This document shows, piece by piece, positions 1 through 8,475 of a DNA stretch of 64,000 nucleotides. The DNA lies in NCBI RefSeq assembly GCF_049673105.1, contig NZ_JBATXG010000008.1, positions 124,001-188,000 on the forward strand. The letters are read 5' to 3'. Position 1 is the first letter of the stretch. Each line of letters opens with the position of its first letter. Source of the stretch: Castellaniella sp049673105. Its GTDB lineage: Bacteria; Pseudomonadota; Gammaproteobacteria; Burkholderiales; Burkholderiaceae_B. The notes under the pieces are model-generated. The model was not told the DNA's origin and searched no databases. It saw only the letters and a program-made list of their open reading frames with translations. The translations under genes were made by a program, and so were the position numbers.

Positions 1-356
1 TTTTAATTCTCACTACCGCCCCTGATAAAGTCAAAGAGATTGTTGTGAAGGCTGGGGGGGCAAACGAGAATATAATTGTACTTCGAGTGCCGTACGAAGA
101 GGTTGGGGCCTATCTAAATGCAGCTGATGCAGGTTTGCTTATTAGAGACGATAGCATTATTAATCGTGTGGCGTCTCCAACTAAGGCGAATGAGTATGTT
201 GCCTGCGGTCTACCTGTAATAGATGGGTTAGAGGGAATAGGGGCTTTCGATATTTCACCTTGGATTCGACAGGTTATTGATTTTCGATCACTAGATGAAG
301 TTGCCTTGGGGCACCGTGATATCTATGCTGGCTTGTGTTCAAAAGATAGTGTGTGA
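1..356 (+). CDS. Glycosyltransferase, C-terminal fragment (gene cut by window edge)
   Basis: The frame is open from the window edge, so this is the 3' part of a longer gene and its start lies outside. The visible C-terminal 118 or so residues contain the segment SPTKANEYVACGLPVI, which matches the acidic nucleotide-sugar-binding region of GT-B family 4 glycosyltransferases (usually SPTKxxEYLAxGxPV). It probably adds a sugar to a surface glycan, given the O-antigen-type genes that follow. The DNA is AT-rich compared with the region after 2.8 kb. An internal GTG at 45 is not a convincing start because the frame and the fold both continue upstream. Donor and acceptor sugars cannot be told. Confidence 0.8.
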   Translation, partial: LILTTAPDKVKEIVVKAGGANENIIVLRVPYEEVGAYLNAADAGLLIRDDSIINRVASPTKANEYVACGLPVIDGLEGIGAFDISPWIRQVIDFRSLDEVALGHRDIYAGLCSKDSV

Positions 357-408
357 TGGCGTTCCATTGTTTTGGTTATTTTCTCGCTATGAATTTTAGC
401 GTAATGAT

Positions 409-1560
409 ATGAAGATTCTCCATGTTATTACTGGACTTGCTGATGGTGGTGCGGAGGCAGTGCTTTACCGCGCTTGTAAGCAAGGTCATTCTGATGAGCA
501 TGTGATCGTATCGCTACAAGGCGTAGGAAAATATGGGGCGATGTTGAGAGAATTAGGATGTATTGTATATTCTCTTGACGCATATTCTGGATTATCTGCA
601 ATCTGGGGATTATTCAAGCTTCGTCGTATTATTAAAGAACAAGCACCAGATGCAGTGCAGACGTGGATGTATCATGCTGATTTCTTAGGTAGCCTCGCTG
701 CGCGATTGGCAGGATGTTCTGCTATATATTGGGGGGTGCACAATACTAATCTTTTTTTTGGAAAAACACGATGGACGACGTTTTTGGTTGCAAAAATTAA
801 TTCTTTTTTTTCATATTGGATACCGGCTAAGATTATTTTTTGTGCAAAGAAATCTAGAGAATTTCATCTTGAATTTGGTTATTGTGATGAACGAAGCGTA
901 GTCATACATAATGGGTATGATACGGATTTTTTCTGTCCTGACTTGGGTGCTCGTGCTGAAGTGCGGCGAGGGTGGGGAGTTCCTGATGATTTTCCTGTGA
1001 TTGGGTTGGTTGCGCGATTAGATCCAGATAAAGATCATGATAATTTGCTCGCTGCCATATCAATACTCCGCGCGAAAGGGGGGCGGTTTAAATGCGTGTT
1101 AGTGGGATCTGGTCTGAGTATAAATAATCCAGATTTATTGTGTAAAATGAAATCTCATGAACTAGATAATGATCCTGATGTGATTTTGGCTGGACAGCGA
1201 CCTGATATTCAGAGAGTCATGAATGCGTTGGATATCCATGTTCTCTCTAGTTCAAGTGAGGCATTTCCGAATGTTCTTTGTGAGGCAATGGCTTGTGGGA
1301 CCCCGTGCGTGACGACAGATGTTGGGGATGCTGCATTGATCGTGGCCGACACTGGATGGATTGTGCCATCAGGGCGACCTGTGGAGTTGGCAGAGACCAT
1401 CGGTCAAGCATTGAAGGAGTATTTATCAGATCAGAACGCCTGGCGTGATCGGCAGCGTCGCGCACGGCACCGGATTGTTGATAATTTCAGTATTGAAAGT
1501 ATGGTAGAGGCATATCGCTTGGAATGGATGGCCCATGGTAGGAAGGGTTGTGATTTCTAA
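409..1560 (+). CDS. GT4-family glycosyltransferase
   Basis: A 383-residue GT-B glycosyltransferase. The N-terminal Rossmann half opens with MKILHVITGLADGGAE, typical of family GT4. The C-terminal half carries VGLVARLDPDKDHDNLL and the EX7E motif in SEAFPNVLCEAMACGTP (about residues 281-297), which binds the nucleotide-sugar diphosphate. It is presumably cytoplasmic and elongates a lipid-linked oligosaccharide. The gene starts 52 bp after the preceding fragment, and its end overlaps the longest frame of the next gene. Base composition is clearly AT-rich, with codon use unlike the GC-rich genes downstream, which suggests transfer. The sugar specificity cannot be assigned. Confidence 0.88.
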   Translation: MKILHVITGLADGGAEAVLYRACKQGHSDEHVIVSLQGVGKYGAMLRELGCIVYSLDAYSGLSAIWGLFKLRRIIKEQAPDAVQTWMYHADFLGSLAARLAGCSAIYWGVHNTNLFFGKTRWTTFLVAKINSFFSYWIPAKIIFCAKKSREFHLEFGYCDERSVVIHNGYDTDFFCPDLGARAEVRRGWGVPDDFPVIGLVARLDPDKDHDNLLAAISILRAKGGRFKCVLVGSGLSINNPDLLCKMKSHELDNDPDVILAGQRPDIQRVMNALDIHVLSSSSEAFPNVLCEAMACGTPCVTTDVGDAALIVADTGWIVPSGRPVELAETIGQALKEYLSDQNAWRDRQRRARHRIVDNFSIESMVEAYRLEWMAHGRKGCDF

Positions 1561-1588
1561 ACATGTTAGTGATGGTGGGGAGTGGTCA

Positions 1589-4096
1589 ATGCGATGCTTG
1601 AGAATATCGGCTGTGGCTGATGTTTTTTCGGGTGTGGCATTGGCATTTGTATTGCAAACCAGTTGGCGGCTACCTGTCGGTGTGGGTCTGGGCGAAATGA
1701 TTCTGTCGGCCACCATGTTGATGGGCTTCATGGTGACGGCATTGATCTGGAAATTCGGGGGGCGATGCGATTTTCAGGGCATGCGGCATTGGGGGCCGCT
1801 GCTGGTTGCCGGGTATCTGCTGGTTGTGCTTTTGCCGCAAACCTGGCATTCCTCATCGATAAATTTGGCGGGCAGTTCGGTGAGAGATTGGCTGGCCTAT
1901 GCGTTCAGCCTGTTGTTTTTGTGTAGTATTGCTTTCCGTCCGACACATTATCGTCGTATGACGGCATCATTGATTGCTGGGTTGTTGTTGTTTTGGGTTC
2001 TAGGCCTGATGTTTGGCTCATCAGACGACGTATGGTATCTGGCAACGCGTTTCCGGGGGGGGGCGCTCAATCCTAATCAAGTGGCTTTGTACGTGCTTTG
2101 CAGCTTGCTTTTGCTGCTGATTTATCTGCGTCATATGCCGTTGATTTTTGCGGCGTTGTTAGGGTTGGCGGTCTTTGGGTATCTGGCGCAATCGAATGCC
2201 GCTAAGGTTTCAATGGTTGTTTTTGTGCTGGCGGGATGTTTTGCTGTTTTCATACCGTATTTGAAGCTTCGGGCGCGTTTGCTGTGGTTTTTGCTCGCTG
2301 TGGGGTTGGGCTGGTTGTTTTTTCGACATCAATTCCTCACGCAAATCGAAGCGCGATGGGCTGCAGTAGATTATGGAAATGCCAGGCAGTTGCTTTTTGT
2401 TCATGGAATCGATGCTTGGCTTTCTTCGATTCCTGGTTTCTTATGGGGTTTTGGCGCCGGAAGCTATTCTGGGATGGCTGCTCCCTTCCAAGGATCGGAA
2501 GCACACAATACGGTGATTGATGCGTTGACAATCGGTGGGTTTCCGATGCTGTTCGCAGTCTATCTATTCCCCGTGTCAGCGTGGTGGCTTGCTTATCGGC
2601 AGGGCCGGGTTTTGATTTTCAGTGCGCTGTCGTCGTTGATTGTTTTTTCTTTCTTTCATTATGTTGCTCGTCATCCGATCTATTGGTTGGCGGGATATGG
2701 CGCGTTGGTGTATCTGGTTGTGGCTGGGCGCTTGGCAAAGCAGAGGCCTGCGGATGCTTTGCCTGCCGATGATCGATCCAGGTTGAAGATCCTGTTCATC
2801 AGCTATTTCTTTCCCCCCTATAGCGCCATCGGGGCGGTGCGCACCGGCAAGATGGTGCGGCGATTGCTGGATGCCGGACATGACGTGCGGGTGATTTCCG
2901 CAACACGCCAAGGCCTGCCGCAGACCCTGCAGATCGGAATTCCGGATGGGGTCGTGAACTATACCGACTGGATCGATGTGGATATGTTCGTGACTCGTGC
3001 GTTGGGTAAGAAGACGGTCACCAAAGCTAAGTCTGTAGGCGCGACACCGACAAGCAAAGCGGGCCGGCTGTCCCGGTTCGTGGGTATGGCGGGTCGTTTT
3101 TACGTATCCTGGACGCATGTGCCCGATCGGTATATCGGATGGTATTTCTTTGCGCGCAAAGCATGTCAGCAGACCATCGACCAGGGGTGGCGACCGGATG
3201 TCATTTACGCATCCGCGACACCTTATACGGCCTTGATGGTGGCCTCCAGCATTGGGCGGCGTTATCAGATCCCTTGGGTGGGTGAGCTGCGCGATCTGTG
3301 GACGGATAATCCGTATGCGCACCATCGGGCTTTGTCTAGATGGCTGGAACGCCGAACCTTGAGGACCGCCGCTGCGTTGGTGACGGTTTCAGAGCCGCTG
3401 GCCAAGGTCCTGTCGGATAAGTATCAAAGCCCTTGCCACGTGATCATGAATGGGTTTGATGCGGAGGATTTTGCTAAATCTGCGCCCAGGGCGGCTGCGT
3501 CCGCGCTGGAACATCGGCGTCTACGGGTTGTGTATACAGGGCAGCTCTACGCGGGGCGTCGTGATCCGACGGTGTTGTTTCAGGCGCTTGCGCTGGATCG
3601 CACCCTCATGTCGCAGGTGGATGTGGATTTTTATGGTCCTAATCTGGCATGGGTGGCGGATCGGGCGGCGGAATATGGTGTGCAGGATGCAGTCCATGTC
3701 CATGAGCCTGTGGCCCGCGTGGATGCGATCAGGGCGCAGCAGCAGGCGGATGTATTGTTGTTGCTGACGTGGGATGATCCCCGTGAACAGGGGGTTCTGA
3801 CAGGGAAACTGTTCGAGTATATCGGGGCTGGCAGGCCGATTTTGGTCGTGGGGCATGTGAATGGGGACGCGGCGTCCCTGGTGCGCCGTGAAGGCTTTGG
3901 GGTGGCATCAAACGATCCTGCGGAAATTTCTACGTTCATGAAGGCGCTGCTGTCGGATATGGCGACACGGTCGGCATACGACCAGGCCTTTCACGAGCGT
4001 GCGGGGCGATACGAGAGGGGAGTACAGGTCGATCGGCTGGTGGGCGTGTTCGATGCTGTGCGTGCGCCTCAGCTTAATGCAATGCAACGCGGATAG
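1589..4096 (+). CDS. Fusion protein: O-antigen ligase/polymerase-like membrane domain plus GT4 glycosyltransferase
   Basis: One uninterrupted frame encodes two proteins that are normally separate. Residues 1 to about 390 are a polytopic membrane protein of the Wzy/WaaL (O-antigen ligase) superfamily, with about 10 hydrophobic segments and a periplasmic-loop motif SEAHNTVIDALTIGG near residue 305 (the HNxxL...G signature). From about residue 399, after a short linker, comes a complete GT4-like glycosyltransferase beginning LKILFISYFFPPYSAIGAVR and containing GQLYAGRRDP and KLFEYIGAGRPIL. I chose ATG 1589 because GGGGAG lies 6-7 bases upstream; ATG 1535 is in frame but overlaps the previous gene. 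Base composition shifts from AT-richer to GC-rich at the junction near 2.7-2.8 kb. A TTG at 2783 may be the ancestral start of the glycosyltransferase part. Confidence 0.82.
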   Translation: MRCLRISAVADVFSGVALAFVLQTSWRLPVGVGLGEMILSATMLMGFMVTALIWKFGGRCDFQGMRHWGPLLVAGYLLVVLLPQTWHSSSINLAGSSVRDWLAYAFSLLFLCSIAFRPTHYRRMTASLIAGLLLFWVLGLMFGSSDDVWYLATRFRGGALNPNQVALYVLCSLLLLLIYLRHMPLIFAALLGLAVFGYLAQSNAAKVSMVVFVLAGCFAVFIPYLKLRARLLWFLLAVGLGWLFFRHQFLTQIEARWAAVDYGNARQLLFVHGIDAWLSSIPGFLWGFGAGSYSGMAAPFQGSEAHNTVIDALTIGGFPMLFAVYLFPVSAWWLAYRQGRVLIFSALSSLIVFSFFHYVARHPIYWLAGYGALVYLVVAGRLAKQRPADALPADDRSRLKILFISYFFPPYSAIGAVRTGKMVRRLLDAGHDVRVISATRQGLPQTLQIGIPDGVVNYTDWIDVDMFVTRALGKKTVTKAKSVGATPTSKAGRLSRFVGMAGRFYVSWTHVPDRYIGWYFFARKACQQTIDQGWRPDVIYASATPYTALMVASSIGRRYQIPWVGELRDLWTDNPYAHHRALSRWLERRTLRTAAALVTVSEPLAKVLSDKYQSPCHVIMNGFDAEDFAKSAPRAAASALEHRRLRVVYTGQLYAGRRDPTVLFQALALDRTLMSQVDVDFYGPNLAWVADRAAEYGVQDAVHVHEPVARVDAIRAQQQADVLLLLTWDDPREQGVLTGKLFEYIGAGRPILVVGHVNGDAASLVRREGFGVASNDPAEISTFMKALLSDMATRSAYDQAFHERAGRYERGVQVDRLVGVFDAVRAPQLNAMQRG

Positions 4097-4103
4097 GATT
4101 GGC

Positions 4104-6068
4104 ATGTGCGGGATAACGGGTCTCTGGCAACCGGGGTCGATTGCGGAACTGGAGGCGCGCACGCGCCGGATGACGGATGCCTTGCACCATCGGGGGCCGG
4201 ACGACAGCGGGGTATGGGTCGACCAGGCGGCAGGCCTTGCATTGGGCCACCGCCGCTTGTCCATTGTCGAACTATCCGCCGCCGGCCATCAACCGATGCA
4301 CTCGTCCTGCAGCCGGTATGTGCTGGTCTTCAACGGCGAAATCTACAATCACCTGGATCTGCGTGCTCGGCTTGGCGACACCGGACGGCAGTGGCGCGGG
4401 CATTCGGATACGGAAACCCTGCTGGCGTGTATTCAGTCCTGGGGGCTGAAGCGCGCCCTGGAACAAGCGGTCGGCATGTTCGCGCTGGCCTTATGGGATC
4501 GCCAGAGCCAGGTGCTTAGCCTGGCGCGCGACCGCCTGGGGGAAAAACCCCTGTATTGGGGCTGGCAGGGCGACATGCTGTTGTTCGGGTCCGAACTGAA
4601 AGCCTTGCGGGCGCATCCGGATTTCCGGGCGATGGTGGACAGAGGGTCGCTGGCGCTGTATCTGCGGCACGGTTATGTGCCGACTCCGTGGTCGATCTAC
4701 CAAGGCGTGCTCAAACTGCCGCAGGGCCAATTCATCGAGATCCCCTTGGGGCAGGGTGTATCCGCCGCCAAGGCGGCTGCGCCGCAGCCGTTCTGGCGTT
4801 TCAACGAGATCGTTGCCCAGGGATGCGCGCAGCCGTTCACAGGCGATGATACGGCCGCCATCGACGCCCTGGAATCACGGCTCTCCGACACCATTGGGCA
4901 GCAGATGCTGGCTGACGTGCCGGTGGGGGCGTTTTTCAGCGGCGGGATCGACAGCACGACCGTCGTTTCGCTGATGCAGACACTCAGCCCCAGGCCGGTC
5001 CGTACGTTTACCATCGGCTTCAGCGGCAGCGAATACGACGAAGCCGCGCATGCCCAGGCCATCGCCGGGCATCTGGGGACCGATCATATGCCGCTGGTCG
5101 TGCGGCCAGAGGACGCGCTGGATGTGATCCCCTTGCTGCCTCGCATGTATTGCGAGCCGCTGAGCGCGGATTCGCAGATTCCCTTGTATCTGATCAGCAA
5201 GCTGGCACGCCGGCATGTCACGGTCGCGTTGAGCGGCGACGGTGGCGATGAGCTGTTCGGCGGCTATAACCGGTATCTGGGCGCGCGGCGCGTCTGGCTG
5301 CGCTTGCAGTCTATGCCCGGACCTGTCCGGCACGCATGCGCGGCGTTGCTGCGCAGCGTATCCCCTGCCGGCTGGGATCGCTTGTTTGCCCTGGCCAAGC
5401 CGGTGCTGCCCGAAAGATTCAGGCTGGCGATTCCGGGGACCAAGGCGCAGAAGCTGGCCGATGTGCTGGAACTGGATACAGAGATGGATTATTTCCGCCG
5501 CTTGACCAGTCACTGGCAGGACCCTGGCAGTATCGTCCTGGGCGGAGACGAGCATCCGACGCTGATGACCAGCCCGGCTTTGCAGCCGCAGGCTGATTGT
5601 TTCGAGCACTGGATGATGGCGATGGATGCGCAGACATTCCTGCCTGACGAGGTGATGGCAAAGGTGGATCGGGCTGCGATGGCGGCCAGCCTGGAAACCC
5701 GCGCCCCCTTGCTGGATCATCGGGTGGTGGAACTGGCTTGGCGGATGCCGTTGCGGATGAAGATCCGCGATGGGCAGGGGAAGTGGCTGTTGCGGCAGGT
5801 GCTGTACCGGCATGTGCCGCGGGAACTGGTCGAGCGTCCCAAAAAGGGTTTTGGCATTCCGATCGATGATTGGCTGCGCGGGCCTTTGCGGGCCTGGGCG
5901 GACAGCCTGCTGGCGGAGGACCGCCTGCGGGCGGATGGCTATTTCGATCCCGCGCCGATTCGCGCGCGGTGGCTGCAGCACGTGCGGGGTAGCCATAACT
6001 GGCAGTATCAGCTATGGCCGATCCTGATGTTCCAGGCCTGGCTGGCCGACCAGGATGGCGGGGCATGA
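4104..6068 (+). CDS. asnB: Asparagine synthase-type glutamine amidotransferase (AsnB/WbpS family)
   Basis: A 654-aa class II glutamine-dependent amidotransferase. The start is fixed by MCGITGLWQPG: Cys2 becomes the N-terminal nucleophile that releases ammonia from glutamine. The glutaminase domain (about 1-215, with HHRGPDDSG and FNGEIYNH) is followed by an ATP-pyrophosphatase synthetase domain with the PP-loop SGGIDSTTVV near residue 279 and SGDGGDELFGGYNRY. The family makes asparagine, but copies inside O-antigen loci, such as Pseudomonas WbpS, are thought to amidate uronic-acid sugars. The position between glycosyltransferase genes favours a sugar-amidation role here, which is an inference. 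Its stop codon shares ATGA with the next start, so translation is probably coupled. Confidence 0.9.
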   Translation: MCGITGLWQPGSIAELEARTRRMTDALHHRGPDDSGVWVDQAAGLALGHRRLSIVELSAAGHQPMHSSCSRYVLVFNGEIYNHLDLRARLGDTGRQWRGHSDTETLLACIQSWGLKRALEQAVGMFALALWDRQSQVLSLARDRLGEKPLYWGWQGDMLLFGSELKALRAHPDFRAMVDRGSLALYLRHGYVPTPWSIYQGVLKLPQGQFIEIPLGQGVSAAKAAAPQPFWRFNEIVAQGCAQPFTGDDTAAIDALESRLSDTIGQQMLADVPVGAFFSGGIDSTTVVSLMQTLSPRPVRTFTIGFSGSEYDEAAHAQAIAGHLGTDHMPLVVRPEDALDVIPLLPRMYCEPLSADSQIPLYLISKLARRHVTVALSGDGGDELFGGYNRYLGARRVWLRLQSMPGPVRHACAALLRSVSPAGWDRLFALAKPVLPERFRLAIPGTKAQKLADVLELDTEMDYFRRLTSHWQDPGSIVLGGDEHPTLMTSPALQPQADCFEHWMMAMDAQTFLPDEVMAKVDRAAMAASLETRAPLLDHRVVELAWRMPLRMKIRDGQGKWLLRQVLYRHVPRELVERPKKGFGIPIDDWLRGPLRAWADSLLAEDRLRADGYFDPAPIRARWLQHVRGSHNWQYQLWPILMFQAWLADQDGGA

Positions 6069-7192
6069 AGCTATTGCTGGTCGGTGGATTTGCGGAATCC
6101 CTGCTGAATTTCCGGGGGGCGCTGATCGACGATTTGTTGATAGCCGGGGTCGAGGTCCATGTAGCCGCCCCCGGGCTGGATGATGAGGCCTTGAGTCAGG
6201 CCTTGCGGGATCGCGGTGCAATCCCGCACGACATTCCTTTGCGGCGCACAGGGATGAACCCGGTCGCGGATCTGGGCGCGGTGCTTGGCCTGTGGCGCTT
6301 GATGCGCCAGCTGCGCCCGGATGTGTTTCTGGGCTATACGATCAAGCCGGTGATCTATGGCCTGCTGGCTGCGTGGCTGGTGGGGGTCAAGCGGCGCTAC
6401 GCGCTGGTCACGGGTCTGGGTTATACCTTTCAGGATCAGCCCGTGGGCGTCAAGGCTCGCCTGGTTTCGGGACTGGCGCGCGGGCTGTATCGTGTGGCGC
6501 TGCGCGTGGCGCATCGGGTGTTTTTTCAGAATCCGGACGATCAGGCGCTGTTTCGCACCTTGGGTCTTTTGGGGGATCGGACGGAGTCCGTGGTGGTCAA
6601 TGGGTCCGGCGTCGATATCCGGCATTTCGCGCAGGCGCCGGTTCCAGAGGGCCGGGTGGTATTCCTGATGATCGCGCGTTTGCTGGGGGCCAAGGGGGTG
6701 CGGGAATACGCACTGGCATCCAGCCATCTGCAGCGCGAGTTTCCGTCTGCGGTGTTTCGCTTGGCAGGCTGGATCGATGGGGGGCCGGATTCCATCCGGG
6801 CGGATGAACTCGCCGCCTGGGTGGATCAGGGCCACATCGACTATCTGGGCAAGCTGGCCGATGTGCGACCTGCCCTGCAAGAATGCAGCGTGTATGTGCT
6901 GCCCTCGTATCGGGAAGGAACGCCGCGCACGGTGCTGGAAGCCATGGCGATTGGGCGGGCGGTCGTGACGACGGACGCCCCAGGGTGTCGGGAAACAGTC
7001 GTCGATGGCGTGAATGGCTATCTGGTGCCGGTCAGGTCGAGCGATGAGCTGGCGGACGCCATGCGGAGGTTCTTGGTGGAGCCGTCACTGGCACGGGAAA
7101 TGGGTGAACGGTCTCGTCGGACTGCGGAAGACCGGTACGATGTGCAGCGTGTGAATGCGGAGATGCTGCGGGGTATGGAGATCGTGGTTTGA
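6065..7192 (+). CDS. GT4-family glycosyltransferase, PglA-like
   Basis: A 375-aa GT-B glycosyltransferase. The ATG at 6065 overlaps the preceding stop as ATGA. The protein starts MKLLLVGGFAESLLNFRGAL, and has LGYTIKPVIYG and TGLGYTFQD in the acceptor-binding half. The donor half carries LIARLLGAKGVREY and SYREGTPRTVLEAMAIG (EX7E motif). This subfamily contains PglA and related enzymes that add the second sugar, often GalNAc, to undecaprenyl-diphosphate-linked bacillosamine or a similar initiating sugar. The next gene is a PglC-like initiating transferase, so this product likely acts directly on the PglC product. The exact donor sugar is unknown. Its TGA overlaps the next start as TTGA. Confidence 0.88.
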   Translation: MKLLLVGGFAESLLNFRGALIDDLLIAGVEVHVAAPGLDDEALSQALRDRGAIPHDIPLRRTGMNPVADLGAVLGLWRLMRQLRPDVFLGYTIKPVIYGLLAAWLVGVKRRYALVTGLGYTFQDQPVGVKARLVSGLARGLYRVALRVAHRVFFQNPDDQALFRTLGLLGDRTESVVVNGSGVDIRHFAQAPVPEGRVVFLMIARLLGAKGVREYALASSHLQREFPSAVFRLAGWIDGGPDSIRADELAAWVDQGHIDYLGKLADVRPALQECSVYVLPSYREGTPRTVLEAMAIGRAVVTTDAPGCRETVVDGVNGYLVPVRSSDELADAMRRFLVEPSLAREMGERSRRTAEDRYDVQRVNAEMLRGMEIVV

Positions 7193-7782
7193 AAAGACTA
7201 TTGGATATTCTGGGATCGGGCTTGGGGTTGTTGATCCTGTCCCCCGTGATCCTGATCCTGGCCTGGATGATCAGACGCCGCTTGGGCAGCCCCGTGCTGT
7301 TCCATCAAGTGCGCCCAGGCCGGCAGGGCCGCCCCTTTCGCATGACCAAGTTCCGCACGATGCGGGACGCAGTCGGTGCTGACGGACAACCATTGCCGGA
7401 CGCGGAACGGATGACGCCGTTTGGCCGCTGGCTGCGTGGGACCAGCCTGGATGAATTGCCTGAACTCTGGAATGTGCTGAAGGGCGACATGAGCCTGGTG
7501 GGGCCGCGCCCCTTGCTGATGGAATATCTGCCGCTTTATTCGCCGGAACAGGCGCGTCGCCACGAGGTGCGCCCCGGCGTCACAGGCTGGGCGCAGATCA
7601 ATGGGCGCAATGCGCTCAGTTGGGAAGACAAATTCCGTCTGGATGTATGGTACGTAGATAATCAGTCGCTGTGGCTGGATCTCAAGATCCTGTACCTGAC
7701 GGTGAAAAAGGTGCTGGTCCGCGACGGGATCAGCGCAGACGGCGAGGCGACGATGTCAAAATTTACGGGGCGTCATGAATAG
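7189..7782 (+). CDS. pglC: Undecaprenyl-phosphate sugar phosphotransferase, PglC-like
   Basis: A 197-aa monotopic phosphoglycosyl transferase of the small PglC type. It has one N-terminal membrane-dipping helix (residues 3-26), the conserved KFRTMRDA, the catalytic acidic pair in TSLDELPELWNVLKGDMS, VGPRPLL, and the C-terminal GVTGWAQINGRNALSWEDKF. It is predicted to transfer an N-acetylated sugar phosphate from UDP to undecaprenyl phosphate at the inner face of the membrane, the first step of glycan assembly. The TTG start at 7189 overlaps the preceding TGA and has GGAG 8 bases upstream. The neighbouring pglD/E/F-like genes suggest UDP-diNAcBac as donor. This specificity is inferred from context. 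Confidence 0.9.
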   Translation: MKRLLDILGSGLGLLILSPVILILAWMIRRRLGSPVLFHQVRPGRQGRPFRMTKFRTMRDAVGADGQPLPDAERMTPFGRWLRGTSLDELPELWNVLKGDMSLVGPRPLLMEYLPLYSPEQARRHEVRPGVTGWAQINGRNALSWEDKFRLDVWYVDNQSLWLDLKILYLTVKKVLVRDGISADGEATMSKFTGRHE

Positions 7783-8413
7783 GCAGGCTCAGGTCGGGCG
7801 GACTCTGGCGATCATGGGGGCCAGCGGCCACGGCAAGGTCGTGGCCGAAGCCGCGTTGGCGGCAGGCTGGGGCGCGGTGGAATTTTATGATCGGGCCTGG
7901 CCGGGCAAGCAGCAGGTCGGTCGCTGGATGATCGTTGGGGACGATGCGGCATTGCTGCATGCGCTGACACGCCTGGATGGGGTGGTGGTCGCCATTGGGA
8001 ATAATCAGATCCGCCTGGACTTGTTGACGCAGTTGCGCCGGGCGGGGGCAAAGGTGGTGTCCGTTCTGCATCCGATGGCGTGCGTATCCGCGTCGGCTCA
8101 AATAGGGCCAGGCACGGTGGTCCTGGCGGGCGTCGTGGTGAATGCCGATGCGGTGATCGGTTCGGGCGCTATTTTGAACACGGCGTGCAGCGTGGATCAC
8201 GATTGCATCCTGGGGGATGCCGTGCACATCAGTCCAGGCGCCCATCTGGCCGGCGATGTGCAGGTCGGTGATCGTTCCTGGATCGGGATTGGCGCGTCGG
8301 TGCGCCAGGGGGTGCGCATCGGTTCTGGCGTCATGGTGGGCGCCGGCGCCGCCGTGGTGTCGGATGTCGCCGATGGCCTGACGGTGGTCGGGGTTCCGGC
8401 CCGGCCTATCTAA
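7775..8413 (+). CDS. pglD: Sugar O/N-acyltransferase, PglD-like (left-handed beta-helix)
   Basis: A 212-aa acetyltransferase of the PglD/NeuD family. The N-terminal nucleotide-sugar-binding subdomain contains IMGASGHGKVVAEAA. The C-terminal hexapeptide-repeat left-handed beta-helix contains NTACSVDHDCILGDAVHISPG, in which the His of VDHD matches the general base of PglD. The predicted reaction is acetyl-CoA-dependent acetylation of the UDP-4-amino-sugar made by the PglE-like enzyme, giving UDP-N,N'-diacetylbacillosamine. The start overlaps the pglC end by 8 bases, so the two are translationally coupled. The hexapeptide register (GxG/VxxG) is clear through residues 100-205. Confidence 0.9.
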   Translation: MNRQAQVGRTLAIMGASGHGKVVAEAALAAGWGAVEFYDRAWPGKQQVGRWMIVGDDAALLHALTRLDGVVVAIGNNQIRLDLLTQLRRAGAKVVSVLHPMACVSASAQIGPGTVVLAGVVVNADAVIGSGAILNTACSVDHDCILGDAVHISPGAHLAGDVQVGDRSWIGIGASVRQGVRIGSGVMVGAGAAVVSDVADGLTVVGVPARPI

Positions 8414-8475
8414 GTCGGGGGAAATTGTCCGTGCCCGGCTTACAATGGCTTACCTCAGAATAGCTGGATGCCGAT

